DNA of 64,000 nt, taken from contig NZ_NCEQ01000012.1 of NCBI RefSeq assembly GCF_002280785.1, positions 1-64,000 of the forward strand, written 5' to 3'. Each line of letters begins with the position of its first letter. Position 1 is the stretch's first letter. The notes under the pieces were generated by a model. The model saw only the letters and a list, made by a program, of their open reading frames with translations. It did no database searches and had not been told where the DNA came from. Source of the DNA: Brevundimonas subvibrioides (GTDB taxonomy: Bacteria > Pseudomonadota > Alphaproteobacteria > Caulobacterales > Caulobacteraceae). Below are positions 42,456 to 50,969 of this stretch, piece after piece. A program made the translations under genes and the position numbers.

Positions 42456-43382
42456 TTGGAGATCTATCTGCCGATCGCCGAGGTTTCGGTGAACTGGCCG
42501 CTCCTGGTTCTGCTGGGCGCGCTGGTCGGATTCGTGTCCGGCCTGTTCGGCATCGGCGGCGGTTTCCTGATGGCGCCGGTGCTGGTCTTCCTCGGCATCC
42601 CCCCGACCGTGGCCGTCGCCAGCCAGGCCAGCCATGTCGTGGCCTCCTCCACCTCCGGCGTGATCCGTTACACTGGGCAGGGCGCGGTCGACTTTCGCAT
42701 GGGCGGCATTATGGCCGCGGGCGGCGCCGTCGGAGCGATCGGCGGGGTCGAACTGTTCCGTTACCTGCGCCTTCTGGGCCAGGCGGATCTGGTCGTGGCG
42801 CTGTCGTACCTCATTTTCCTCGGCGCCATCGGCCTGCTGATGCTGCAGGAAAGCCTGACTGAAATTCTCCGCCGTCACCGCGGCGAGATCGCCCCGCACA
42901 AGGAACGCCGTCGTCCGTTGTGGCTCTATGGCCTGCCGTGGAAGGTGCGCTTCCCCAAATCGGGCCTCTATATCAGCGCCATCCCGCCGTTCGGCCTCGG
43001 CGTCTTCGCCGGCGTGCTGTCGGCCATCATGGGGGTCGGCGGCGGCTTCATCCTGGTCCCCGCCATGCTCTATGCGCTGCGGATGAAGGCCGGCGTGGTC
43101 GTCGGAACCAGCCTGTTCCAGATCATCATCACGACCGCGATCACCACCATCCTTCAGGCCGGTCGCAACCAGACGGTCGACATCGTCCTCTCCAGCCTCC
43201 TGCTCGTCGGCGGCGTGGTCGGCGCCCAGCTGGGCGCGCGTTATGCGGGCCGGTTCCGGGCCGATGTGCTGCGTGCGGCGCTGGGCCTGTTGATCCTGTT
43301 CGTCGGCATCCAGATGGGCCTGGACCTGTTCGTCCGGCCGTCCGACATCTTCCTTCTGGCGCCCGGGGTGTCGGACGGATGA
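42456..43382 (+). CDS. Sulfite exporter TauE/SafE family membrane protein
   Basis: An anion transporter of PF01925, 308 residues, with about eight helices. The two repeated glycine-rich family motifs are seen: GFVSGLFGIGGGFLMAPVLVFLGIPP (N-terminal half) and GVLSAIMGVGGGFILVPAMLYALRM (C-terminal half), with GQGAVDFRMGGIMAAGGAVGAIGG. Start is TTG 42456 (MEIYLPIAEVSVNW). It overlaps the next gene by 4 nt. Export of sulfite or sulfoacetate is only family-level inference. Confidence 0.9.
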   Translation: MEIYLPIAEVSVNWPLLVLLGALVGFVSGLFGIGGGFLMAPVLVFLGIPPTVAVASQASHVVASSTSGVIRYTGQGAVDFRMGGIMAAGGAVGAIGGVELFRYLRLLGQADLVVALSYLIFLGAIGLLMLQESLTEILRRHRGEIAPHKERRRPLWLYGLPWKVRFPKSGLYISAIPPFGLGVFAGVLSAIMGVGGGFILVPAMLYALRMKAGVVVGTSLFQIIITTAITTILQAGRNQTVDIVLSSLLLVGGVVGAQLGARYAGRFRADVLRAALGLLILFVGIQMGLDLFVRPSDIFLLAPGVSDG

Positions 43383-44203
43383 TCCAGGCTCCACCCCCGC
43401 CGCCGCCCGCGATCGCGGCGCCCCTTCTTGCGGAGTCGGGCCCGGAGATGTCCGTCGGGACGCAGGGAGAACTGCGCGTCGCCGCCGCCCTGACCGATGC
43501 GCGGGTTCAGGTCGATTCCAGCTTCCAGGGGGCGAGCATCGTCCTCTACGGCGCGGTGTTCAACCCGACCGACGACCCGACCGACGTGGTCGTCGTGGTG
43601 CGCGGGCCCGACGCCCCGATCCGTCTGGTCAAGAAGACCCGCAACCTCGGCGTCTGGCTGAACAGTCGTCCCGTCCTGTTCGAGGGCGCGCCCGGCTTCT
43701 ACATGACCGCCTCGACCCGGCCCCTGCCGGACATCGCCGGCTTCGGGCAGTTGAGGCGTCTGGGCGTCGGCGTCGATCACCTGCGTATCGACGCGCCGGA
43801 GGAGAGCCGCACAGTCACCCGCTACGGCGTGCGTGACGTGGTGATCTCGCGGCTGGGCGAGGACTACCTCGACTGGCGTCGCGCCGTGATCCGGCTGAAG
43901 GAGGCGGCGGCGCTCTATGACACGGATCCCAACGGGGTCCGCTTCGTCGATCGCGGCCTGTTCCGCGCCCAGGTCGAGCTGCCGGCGACCGCGCCGACGG
44001 GCGAATACCATGCCGAGGTCTGGCTGTTCCGCGACGGCGAACCGGCGGGCGTATCCAACCTGACCCTGACGGTCGAGAAGGTCGGCTTCGAACGCGACAT
44101 CTACGAACTCGCCCACCGACGACCGTGGAGCTATGGCGTGCTGTGCGTCCTGCTGGCCGGCGGAATGGGATATCTGGCGAGCAGGGTGTTCCGGAGAAGC
44201 TGA
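43379..44203 (+). CDS. TIGR02186-family membrane-anchored protein
   Basis: A 274-residue protein matching in form the alphaproteobacterial family TIGR02186: an extracytoplasmic beta-rich domain (FQGASIVLYGAVFNPTDDPTDVVVVVRGPDAPIRLVKKTRNLGVWLN, then APGFYMTASTRPL) and one C-terminal helix (YGVLCVLLAGGMGYLASRVF). The family is often encoded next to TauE/SafE permeases, as here (4-nt overlap), so it probably helps that transporter. Function not known. Confidence 0.8.
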   Translation: MIQAPPPPPPAIAAPLLAESGPEMSVGTQGELRVAAALTDARVQVDSSFQGASIVLYGAVFNPTDDPTDVVVVVRGPDAPIRLVKKTRNLGVWLNSRPVLFEGAPGFYMTASTRPLPDIAGFGQLRRLGVGVDHLRIDAPEESRTVTRYGVRDVVISRLGEDYLDWRRAVIRLKEAAALYDTDPNGVRFVDRGLFRAQVELPATAPTGEYHAEVWLFRDGEPAGVSNLTLTVEKVGFERDIYELAHRRPWSYGVLCVLLAGGMGYLASRVFRRS

Positions 44204-44619
44204 TGGATCGGGCTCGACTGACGGCGTGGACGCTGACGCTCGCGGGACTGATCCCCTTCGTCGGATGCGCCGCCCTGGTGCTTCTGACGCCAGAAGGCGC
44301 GCGGGTCTGGATCGAGCCGCTCACGGTCTATGGCGCGATCATCCTGTCCTTCCTGGGCGGGGCCCGATGGGGGCGGACGATGGCGGGCCCGGAGCCGGAC
44401 TGGCTTCAACTGGTGCTCAGCAACCTGCCGGCGGTCGCGGCCTGGTTGACCTTCCTTCCGACCGTGCCGGATGGGTTTCAGCTGCTGGTCATGATCTTCG
44501 GCCTGATCGCCATGCTGTACTGGGACCTGAGGACCGCGCCGGTCTGGTACCGGAACCTGCGGCTGACGGCGACCGGCGGCGCGGCGCTCAGCCTGCTCGT
44601 GGTGATGCAGTCCGTCTAG
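44203..44619 (+). CDS. DUF3429-type membrane protein
   Basis: A 138-residue four- to five-helix protein. The SFLGGARWGRTMAGPEP segment and LSNLPAVAAWLTFLP are typical of DUF3429. Its ATG shares one base with the stop of the preceding gene, making it the third gene of the TauE/SafE-TIGR02186 operon. Function unknown. Confidence 0.82.
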   Translation: MDRARLTAWTLTLAGLIPFVGCAALVLLTPEGARVWIEPLTVYGAIILSFLGGARWGRTMAGPEPDWLQLVLSNLPAVAAWLTFLPTVPDGFQLLVMIFGLIAMLYWDLRTAPVWYRNLRLTATGGAALSLLVVMQSV

Positions 44620-45359
44620 ACCAGCCCGTTCCACGCCAGTGCGTGGACCCGGTCCTTGCCCAGCGCCGCCGCCATCGGCGGTTCCGTGAACAGCCCGGCG
44701 ATCGCGGCATCCTTGACGTTCAGCCCGCCGGTAAAGGCCCCGAAGGCCGGCAGGAGCAGCCTGCGCCCATCGGTGACGAAGCATGGGCGGCGCACCATCC
44801 GCGCATGGGCGACGACGCGCGCGCAGGGGTGCAGGTGGCCCGCCACCTCGCCGTCCTCGGCCTCCGGCATCGGCTCATGGGTCAGGAACAGGGCGCCGAG
44901 CCGCAGGTCGCCGACGACGCGGCCGGGCAGGCCCGAGACCGCATCCCCATCCGCCGCCGTCAATGCTTCGCGATCATGGTTGCCCTCCAGCCAGATCCAG
45001 TCGCGCCCGAGGGCCAGCCGGTCCAGCCGTGTCCGGTCGTCCGCCGCCATCCGCCCGACGGACCGGCTGTCGTGGAAGCTGTCGCCGAGCAGGACGACAC
45101 GCTCGGGCTTCAGTTCGGCGATCTCCGCCTCCAGCCGATCCAGCGTCGCGCGGCTGTCGTAGGGCGGCAGCAACTGGCCTCGCGCGGCGTAGGCCGATCC
45201 CTTCTCGAGGTGCAGGTCCCCCGCGACCAGGGCCCCGTGCGCCGGCAGCCACAGCGCGCCCGAACAGCGCAGCACGCAGAGCTCGCCCATGACCCGGACC
45301 GACAGCGACCCGCACGGCCGTCGCGCCGGGGTCAGCGCCTCTCGCAGGGCCGCGTTCAT
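44616..45359 (-). CDS. pdeM: Ligase-associated DNA damage response endonuclease/phosphoesterase PdeM
   Basis: A calcineurin-like metallophosphoesterase of 247 residues, encoded with an Lhr-type helicase in bacterial DNA-repair clusters. Metal motifs in order: GDLHLEKGSAYA, VVLLGDSFHD, WLEGNHDREAL, FLTHEPMPEAEDGEVAGHLHPCARV. It overlaps the helicase gene by 4 nt, so both are co-translated. The repair exonuclease and the ligase of this cluster are not next to it. Confidence 0.88.
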   Translation of the reverse strand: MNAALREALTPARRPCGSLSVRVMGELCVLRCSGALWLPAHGALVAGDLHLEKGSAYAARGQLLPPYDSRATLDRLEAEIAELKPERVVLLGDSFHDSRSVGRMAADDRTRLDRLALGRDWIWLEGNHDREALTAADGDAVSGLPGRVVGDLRLGALFLTHEPMPEAEDGEVAGHLHPCARVVAHARMVRRPCFVTDGRRLLLPAFGAFTGGLNVKDAAIAGLFTEPPMAAALGKDRVHALAWNGLV

Positions 45360-48025
45360 GCGGCCCCCATCAGTTCGGCCCCGCCTGGCCTGGGATGGGC
45401 GTCTTCCATGACCTCGTCGATCAGGTCCTGGGCCGAGGCCTCCAGAATCATGTCGGCCGCGTCGCCGCCGACCCGCTCGCGCCCGATCATCACCAGAACC
45501 GGCACGCAGAAGGGCGAGGCCCGCTCCAGCGGCGCGTGGCGGATATGCCCTGCGATCCGGCTCAGCAGCTGGCCCAGACGCGCGACGTCCAGCAGGCCGG
45601 ACGCGGCGTCCGACCGGGCGGTTCTCAGCAACAGGTGATCGGGCTGGTGGCGGCGGAGCACGTCGTAGATCAGGTCCGTGGAGAAGGTCACCTGACGCCC
45701 GGTCTTCTCGGCGCCCGGCTGTCGACGCTCGATCAAGCCGGAAACGAGGGCGCAATTGCGGAAGGTCCGCTTCATCATGAAACTCTCCTCCAGCCAGGCC
45801 TCCAGGTCGTCGCCCAGCATGTCGGGCTGGAACAGGGCGTCCCAGTCCAGGCCGTCCATCGGCTTGATCGACCAGATGGCGAAGGCATAGTCGGTGACGA
45901 CGAACCCCAGCGGCCCGACGCCCAGCCGGTCCAGCCGGCGGGTGAGCAACATGCACAGGGTCGAATGCGCCAGCCGACCCTCGAACGGATAGGCCACCAT
46001 GAAATGGCGGCTGCCGCGCGGGAAGGTCTCGATCAGCAGACTGTCGGCGTCGGGGATCATCGACCGTGCGGCCTGGAGCTCCAGCCATTCCTGCACGTCG
46101 ACGGGCAGGACGCGCCAGTGGTCGCGGTCCTGCACCATGGCCCGGACGCGGGCGGCCAGCGAGGTGCCGAGCGGGAACTGCGACCCGCCCCAGGACGGGA
46201 TCTTGGGGTCCCTGTCGGTCGCGTGCGTGACCAGGGCGTCCATGCCGTTGATCCCCTGAAACGCCCAGACCTGACCGGCGAAGACGAAGGTGTCGCCGGG
46301 CGTCAGCTGTTCGAAATACCACTCCTCGGCCTCGCCGACCTTGCGCCCGCCGATCAGCTGTTTCGACGCCCCGCCGCGACGTGACGCGACCTTCACGTTC
46401 AGCGTCCCGGCCGCCACGATGGCCCCGACATTCATCCTGTGCCGCTGGGCGATCATGGCGTTGCGCACGGTCCAGCGCCCCTCGGGCGTGCGCACGATCC
46501 GCGCGAACCGGTCATAGGTGCGCAGCGCATATCCCCCGGTGGCGACGAGATCGACCACCTCCTCGAACGCCTCATAGCTCAGGCCGCGATAGGGCGAGCA
46601 GGACGTCACCTCGGCGTGCAGGGCCCCCAGATCGAACGGTTCCGAACAGGCCACGCCCATGATGTGCTGGGCGAGGGTGTCCAGCGTGCCGATGTGGTGC
46701 GGCTCCCAGTCGAAGGCGTTCTCGGCCACGGCCTCCTTGGCCGCCTGGCACTCCAGCAGTTCGAACCGGCTGGCCGGCACCATCAGGGCCCGCGACGGTT
46801 CGTCCAGCCGGTGATTGGCCCGGCCGATCCGCTGCACCAGCCGCGAGGATCCCTTGGGCGCCGCCATCTGGATGACCAGGTCGACGTCGCCCCAGTCGAT
46901 GCCGAGATCCAGCGTCGAGGTGCAGACCACGGCCCGCAGCTCGCCCCGCGCCATCGCCGCCTCGACCTTGCGCCTCTGCTCGGCGGCCAGGGAGCCGTGG
47001 TGCAGGCCGATCGGCAGGTTCTCGTCGTTGATGGCCCACAGCTGCTGGAACACGAATTCGCACTGCCAGCGGGTGTTGACGAAGACCAGGGTCAGGCCCG
47101 AACGCTGGATCGCCTCATAGACCTCGGGGATCGCATGCTGGCCGGTGTGCCCCGCCCAGGGCACGCGGCCCTCCGACACCAGCACGTCGATGATGGGAAC
47201 GGCGCCGGGGTCGCCTTTTACGATGACGATTCCTTCTCCCCTTGCGGGAGAAGGTGGCTCGCGCAGCGAGACGGATGAGGGGTCACTCTGACCTTCGGAA
47301 TTCTGCGCTGGTTCAGCTAAATCCACCGGATGGTGTGACCCCTCATCCGTCGGGCTTCGCCCGCCACCTTCTCCCGCAAGGGGAGAAGGAAGACCCGGCG
47401 CCAGCCACTGCGCAATCAAGTCCGGATCATCGATGGTCGCCGAGAGGGCGACGCGGCGCAGCCCCGGCGAAAAGCTTTGCAGCCGCGCGAGGCCGAGGTT
47501 CAGCAGGTCGCCCCGTTTGCCCGACCAGATGGCATGCACCTCGTCCAGCACGATGCATTTCAGGTCGGCGAAATAGGCCCGCGCCCCGCCCCAGGCGCAG
47601 AACAGGGCCAGCTGCTCCGGCGTGGTCAGCAGGATGTCGGGCGGAAACTCCCGCTGCCGCTGCTTCTTGGACTGTTTGGTGTCGCCGGTGCGGCTCTCGA
47701 CATGGATGTTCAGCCCGATCTCGCGGATCGGCGTCATCAGGTTGCGCTCGACGTCGGTGGTCAGCGCCTTCAGCGGCGAGACATAGATCGTATGGATGCC
47801 GCTGCCCGGCCCATGCGGCGGCCTCGGCCCGCGTTCGGCCAGGTCGATCAGGCTGGGCAGGAACCCCGCCAGCGTCTTGCCGCCCCCCGTCGGCGCGACC
47901 AGGAGGGCGTGCGACCCATTCTGCGCGGCCGCGATCATCTCCAGCTGATGCCTGCGGGGGCTCCAGCCGCGAGACACGAACCAGTCGGCGAACAGAGGCG
48001 GCAGGCGGGCGGCGGGCGGCGTCAC
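45356..48025 (-). CDS. Ligase-associated DEXH-box helicase (Lhr-like)
   Basis: A superfamily-2 DNA helicase of 889 residues. Walker A APTGGGKT is at about 44-51 and the DEVH box in CIVLDEVHAIW. Motif IV-VI blocks are TLVFVNTRWQCEFVFQQLW, VVCTSTLDLGIDWGDVDLVIQM and RLVQRIGRANH. The Lhr-type C-terminal domains follow (DTFVFAGQVWAFQGI). Residues about 213-265 are encoded by a palindromic repeat (47232-47389) that interrupts the normal link between motifs III and IV without breaking the frame. GTG start. Confidence 0.9.
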   Translation of the reverse strand: MTPPAARLPPLFADWFVSRGWSPRRHQLEMIAAAQNGSHALLVAPTGGGKTLAGFLPSLIDLAERGPRPPHGPGSGIHTIYVSPLKALTTDVERNLMTPIREIGLNIHVESRTGDTKQSKKQRQREFPPDILLTTPEQLALFCAWGGARAYFADLKCIVLDEVHAIWSGKRGDLLNLGLARLQSFSPGLRRVALSATIDDPDLIAQWLAPGLPSPLAGEGGGRSPTDEGSHHPVDLAEPAQNSEGQSDPSSVSLREPPSPARGEGIVIVKGDPGAVPIIDVLVSEGRVPWAGHTGQHAIPEVYEAIQRSGLTLVFVNTRWQCEFVFQQLWAINDENLPIGLHHGSLAAEQRRKVEAAMARGELRAVVCTSTLDLGIDWGDVDLVIQMAAPKGSSRLVQRIGRANHRLDEPSRALMVPASRFELLECQAAKEAVAENAFDWEPHHIGTLDTLAQHIMGVACSEPFDLGALHAEVTSCSPYRGLSYEAFEEVVDLVATGGYALRTYDRFARIVRTPEGRWTVRNAMIAQRHRMNVGAIVAAGTLNVKVASRRGGASKQLIGGRKVGEAEEWYFEQLTPGDTFVFAGQVWAFQGINGMDALVTHATDRDPKIPSWGGSQFPLGTSLAARVRAMVQDRDHWRVLPVDVQEWLELQAARSMIPDADSLLIETFPRGSRHFMVAYPFEGRLAHSTLCMLLTRRLDRLGVGPLGFVVTDYAFAIWSIKPMDGLDWDALFQPDMLGDDLEAWLEESFMMKRTFRNCALVSGLIERRQPGAEKTGRQVTFSTDLIYDVLRRHQPDHLLLRTARSDAASGLLDVARLGQLLSRIAGHIRHAPLERASPFCVPVLVMIGRERVGGDAADMILEASAQDLIDEVMEDAHPRPGGAELMGAA
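47232..47389. repeat. Composite palindromic element inside the helicase gene
   Basis: 55-bp arms with an internal spacer of about 50 bp. Each arm is two hairpins: CCTTCTCCC-CTTGC-GGGAGAAGG and an inner 5-bp hairpin (CTCGC-GCA-GCGAG on the left, CGGGC-GAA-GCCCG on the right), then ACGGATGAGGGGTCAC. The arms differ in five positions, all inside the inner hairpin; four of these changes keep that hairpin paired and the fifth is in its loop. The frame stays open through the whole element. Confidence 0.92.
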
Positions 48026-48083
48026 GAGGGGGATATAGCATGTTCCCGTTCCGTTTCATGCCGTTCGTCGCTATCTCTCTGAC

Positions 48084-50939
48084 GTGTCCGACGAATCCGT
48101 CCTCTCCAACCGCAGCCTGACCGGGGCCGAGCCTTGGCTCGTCCTGCCGGCGGCACTGGCCGTGCCGCCGGGGGCGGGGGCGATCTGCGACGACGAGGGT
48201 GCGCGGAAGATCGGGCGAGGCGCGGCCGAGGGGGTCTTCACCGGCGGGCCGGTCATGGTGGCCCACGCCTCGCTGACGGCGCGCAGGCTGGGCCTGTCGG
48301 CGCCGCCCCGGTCCAATGACCTGCTCGACGTGCTGGAGCTGTGGGCCTTCGTGCGGCCGGCGACCTTCTGCGCCCCGTCGCCGAGCGGCCTGGCCCTGGC
48401 GCTGGGCATGGCCGAACCCAGGGGCGCGGAGGCCCAGGCCGCCGCCCTGCGCGCCGCCGCCGCCGTCCTGCTGAAGGAACTGGCCGACCCGGCCTATCCG
48501 CACCGCGAGGACGCCTTCACCCTGGCCGAGACGCTAGGACGCGCCGGCTGGTCGTGGGCCTGGCGGGTGTCGGGCGCGCTTCAGGCAGGGCCGCTCCGGG
48601 CGCGCCAGCATCGGGGCTCGGGCCTCGACGCCTGGTCGCGCCTGCCGGAGTGGGAGGACGAGGCGCCGCGCGGGGAGGCGGGCTCGGCCCCGGTCGATTC
48701 CGAATCCGCCCGCATCCGGCTGGAGAAGCTGCTGCAGGCCTCGGGCCTGGACGAGACGCGCCCGACCCAGTCCGACTATGCCGCCGAGGCCGCCTACGCC
48801 TTCTCGCCGCGCAACGAGGAGGGCCGGCCGCGTATGCTGCTGGCCGAGGCCGGCACCGGCACGGGCAAGACCCTGGGCTATCTGGCCGCCGCCTCCCTGT
48901 GGGCCGAACGGAACCAGGGGGCGGCCTGGGTCTCGACCTATACCCGCGCCCTGCAACGCCAGATCGACCGTGAGAGCGCCGCCCTCTGGCCCGACCCTGT
49001 CGAGCGCAAGAAGAAGACCGTCGTCCGCAAGGGCCGGGAGAACTACCTCTGCCTGCTGAACCTGCAGGACATGGTCCAGGCGGCCCAGCTGGGGAACGGC
49101 GACCTGATCGGCCTGGCCCTGACCAGCCGCTGGGCGATGCACACGCGCGACGGCGACATGACCGGCGGCGACTTCCCCGGCTGGCTGCCCGGCCTGTTCG
49201 CAGTGGCGTCTGCAAGCCAGGCCTCGGCCGGCAACCTCGTCGACCGACGCGGCGAATGCGTCCACGCGGCCTGCCCCCACTACCGCACCTGTTTCGTCGA
49301 GAAGACCATCCGCGCCAGCCGCCGGGCCGACCTCGTCGTCGCCAACCACGCCCTGGTGATGACCCAGGCCGCCTTCGACGGCGCCCGCTCGGCGCGCGGT
49401 CTGAAGCAGGACGGCGAGACCGCCGCCCTCAAACGTATTGTCTTCGACGAGGGCCACCACCTGTTCGACGCGGCCGACTCAGCCTTTTCCGCCTGTTTGT
49501 CGGGTCAGGAGGCGGCCGAGCTGCGTCGCTGGATCCGGGGACCGGAGGGGCGCGGCCGGCGCGGGCGGGGTCTGGAACAGAGGCTGGGCGATCTGTGCGC
49601 CGACAACGAGGCGGCCGCGAAGGCCCTGCAGGACGCGATCCGCGCGGCCGCGGCCCTGCCGGGGGAAGGCATCTCCGGGCGCATCGCCCCGCCGTCGGGC
49701 GAGGTCAATCCGGTCGGCCCGATCGAGCAGTTCCTGATGGCCGCGCTGGAACAGATCCGGGCCCGCACGTCGGAGGCCGCGTCCTCGGCCAGCTCGGAGT
49801 TCGGCACCGAATGCGCCGTCCGTCCCGCGACCGAACCCCTGCTGGAGACCGCGCGCAGCGCCGCCCAGGCCATCGCGGCGGTCGAGGCCCCGCTGCTGGC
49901 CCTGGCCCGGCATCTGGAGGACATCCTCGATGACGAGGCGGCCGAACTGGACGGCTCCGCCCGCGCCCGTATCGAGGGGGCGCTGCGGGGCCTCGACCGT
50001 CGGGCCCGCATGACCCTGCCGGGCTGGCGCTCCATGCTGGCGGCGCTTCAGGACGGGGGCGATGAACCGGACCCCGACTTTGTCGACTGGCTGTCGGTCG
50101 AGACGGCGTTCGGCCGCATCCACGACGTGGCCCTGCGCCGTCACTGGATCGACCCGACCGTGCCGCTCGAAGCCGCCGTCATCCTGCCCGCGCACGGGGT
50201 GCTGGTGACCTCCGCCACCCTGTCCGACCCGATCGCGGAGGCGAGCGGAGGAGACCTGTTCGGCATGGCCCGGATGCGGACCGGGGCCGCGCGGCTGATC
50301 GAACCGGCGCGGACCCTGAAGGTCGAGAGCCCCTTCGACTATGCGTCGAACAGCCGGGTGATCGTCGTCAACGACGTGGGCAAGGACGACCCGCGCCAGA
50401 CGGCGGCCGCGATGCGCGAACTGTTCCTGGCGGCCGGGGGCGGGGGCCTGGGCCTGTTCACCGCCATCCGCCGGTTGAAGGCGGTCTACGAACGCCTCGG
50501 CCCGGACCTGGCCAAGGCCCAGATCCCCCTCTACGCCCAGCACGTCGATCCACTGGAAGTGGGGGCCCTGGTCGACATCTTCCGCGCCGAACAGGACTCC
50601 TGCCTGCTCGGCACCGACGCCGTTCGAGACGGCGTCGATGTGCCCGGCCGGTCGCTGCGGCTGCTGGCCTTCGACCGGGTGCCCTGGCCGCGCCCCGACC
50701 TGTTGCACAAGGCCCGGCGCGAGAAGTTCGGCCCCAAGGGCTATGACGACGCCCTGGCCCGCGCCCGCATCGCCCAGGCCTTCGGGCGGCTGATCCGGCG
50801 GGCGGACGACAAGGGGGTGTTCGTCATGCTGGACGCGGCCACGCCGACGCGATTGTTCGCCGCCCTCCCGCCGGGGACCGAGGTGCAGCGGATGAGCCTG
50901 GTCGAGGCGATCGAGCTGACGAAGAGCTTCCTGTCCTGA
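48084..50939 (+). CDS. ATP-dependent DNA helicase, DinG/XPD family
   Basis: A 951-residue helicase with an N-terminal extension of about 230 residues (unknown), Walker A AEAGTGTGKTLGYLAAA at about 254, a Fe-S cluster region with four Cys (ENYLCLLN near 323 and GECVHAACPHYRTCFVEK near 391-407), the DEAH-like FDEGHHLFDAAD, GVLVTSATLSDP and the C-terminal motifs GTDAVRDGVDVPGRSLRLLAFDRVPWPRPD and QAFGRLIRRADDKGVFVMLD. It probably resolves R-loops or damaged DNA as DinG does. It is divergent from the Lhr-type helicase (58 bp apart). GTG start. Confidence 0.92.
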   Translation: MSDESVLSNRSLTGAEPWLVLPAALAVPPGAGAICDDEGARKIGRGAAEGVFTGGPVMVAHASLTARRLGLSAPPRSNDLLDVLELWAFVRPATFCAPSPSGLALALGMAEPRGAEAQAAALRAAAAVLLKELADPAYPHREDAFTLAETLGRAGWSWAWRVSGALQAGPLRARQHRGSGLDAWSRLPEWEDEAPRGEAGSAPVDSESARIRLEKLLQASGLDETRPTQSDYAAEAAYAFSPRNEEGRPRMLLAEAGTGTGKTLGYLAAASLWAERNQGAAWVSTYTRALQRQIDRESAALWPDPVERKKKTVVRKGRENYLCLLNLQDMVQAAQLGNGDLIGLALTSRWAMHTRDGDMTGGDFPGWLPGLFAVASASQASAGNLVDRRGECVHAACPHYRTCFVEKTIRASRRADLVVANHALVMTQAAFDGARSARGLKQDGETAALKRIVFDEGHHLFDAADSAFSACLSGQEAAELRRWIRGPEGRGRRGRGLEQRLGDLCADNEAAAKALQDAIRAAAALPGEGISGRIAPPSGEVNPVGPIEQFLMAALEQIRARTSEAASSASSEFGTECAVRPATEPLLETARSAAQAIAAVEAPLLALARHLEDILDDEAAELDGSARARIEGALRGLDRRARMTLPGWRSMLAALQDGGDEPDPDFVDWLSVETAFGRIHDVALRRHWIDPTVPLEAAVILPAHGVLVTSATLSDPIAEASGGDLFGMARMRTGAARLIEPARTLKVESPFDYASNSRVIVVNDVGKDDPRQTAAAMRELFLAAGGGGLGLFTAIRRLKAVYERLGPDLAKAQIPLYAQHVDPLEVGALVDIFRAEQDSCLLGTDAVRDGVDVPGRSLRLLAFDRVPWPRPDLLHKARREKFGPKGYDDALARARIAQAFGRLIRRADDKGVFVMLDAATPTRLFAALPPGTEVQRMSLVEAIELTKSFLS

Positions 50940-50964
50940 CCCTTCACCCCTTGCGAGAGAAGGG
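50940..50964. repeat. Degenerate solo hairpin after the DinG-like gene
   Basis: CCCTTC-N13-GAAGGG, with a core CACCCCTTGCGAGA resembling the outer hairpin of the element at 47232 (CTTCTCCCCTTGCGGGAGAAGG) after several substitutions. It sits directly after the stop codon in a convergent gap of 30 bp and may be a relic half element or a terminator. Confidence 0.5.
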
Positions 50965-50969
50965 CCCCG

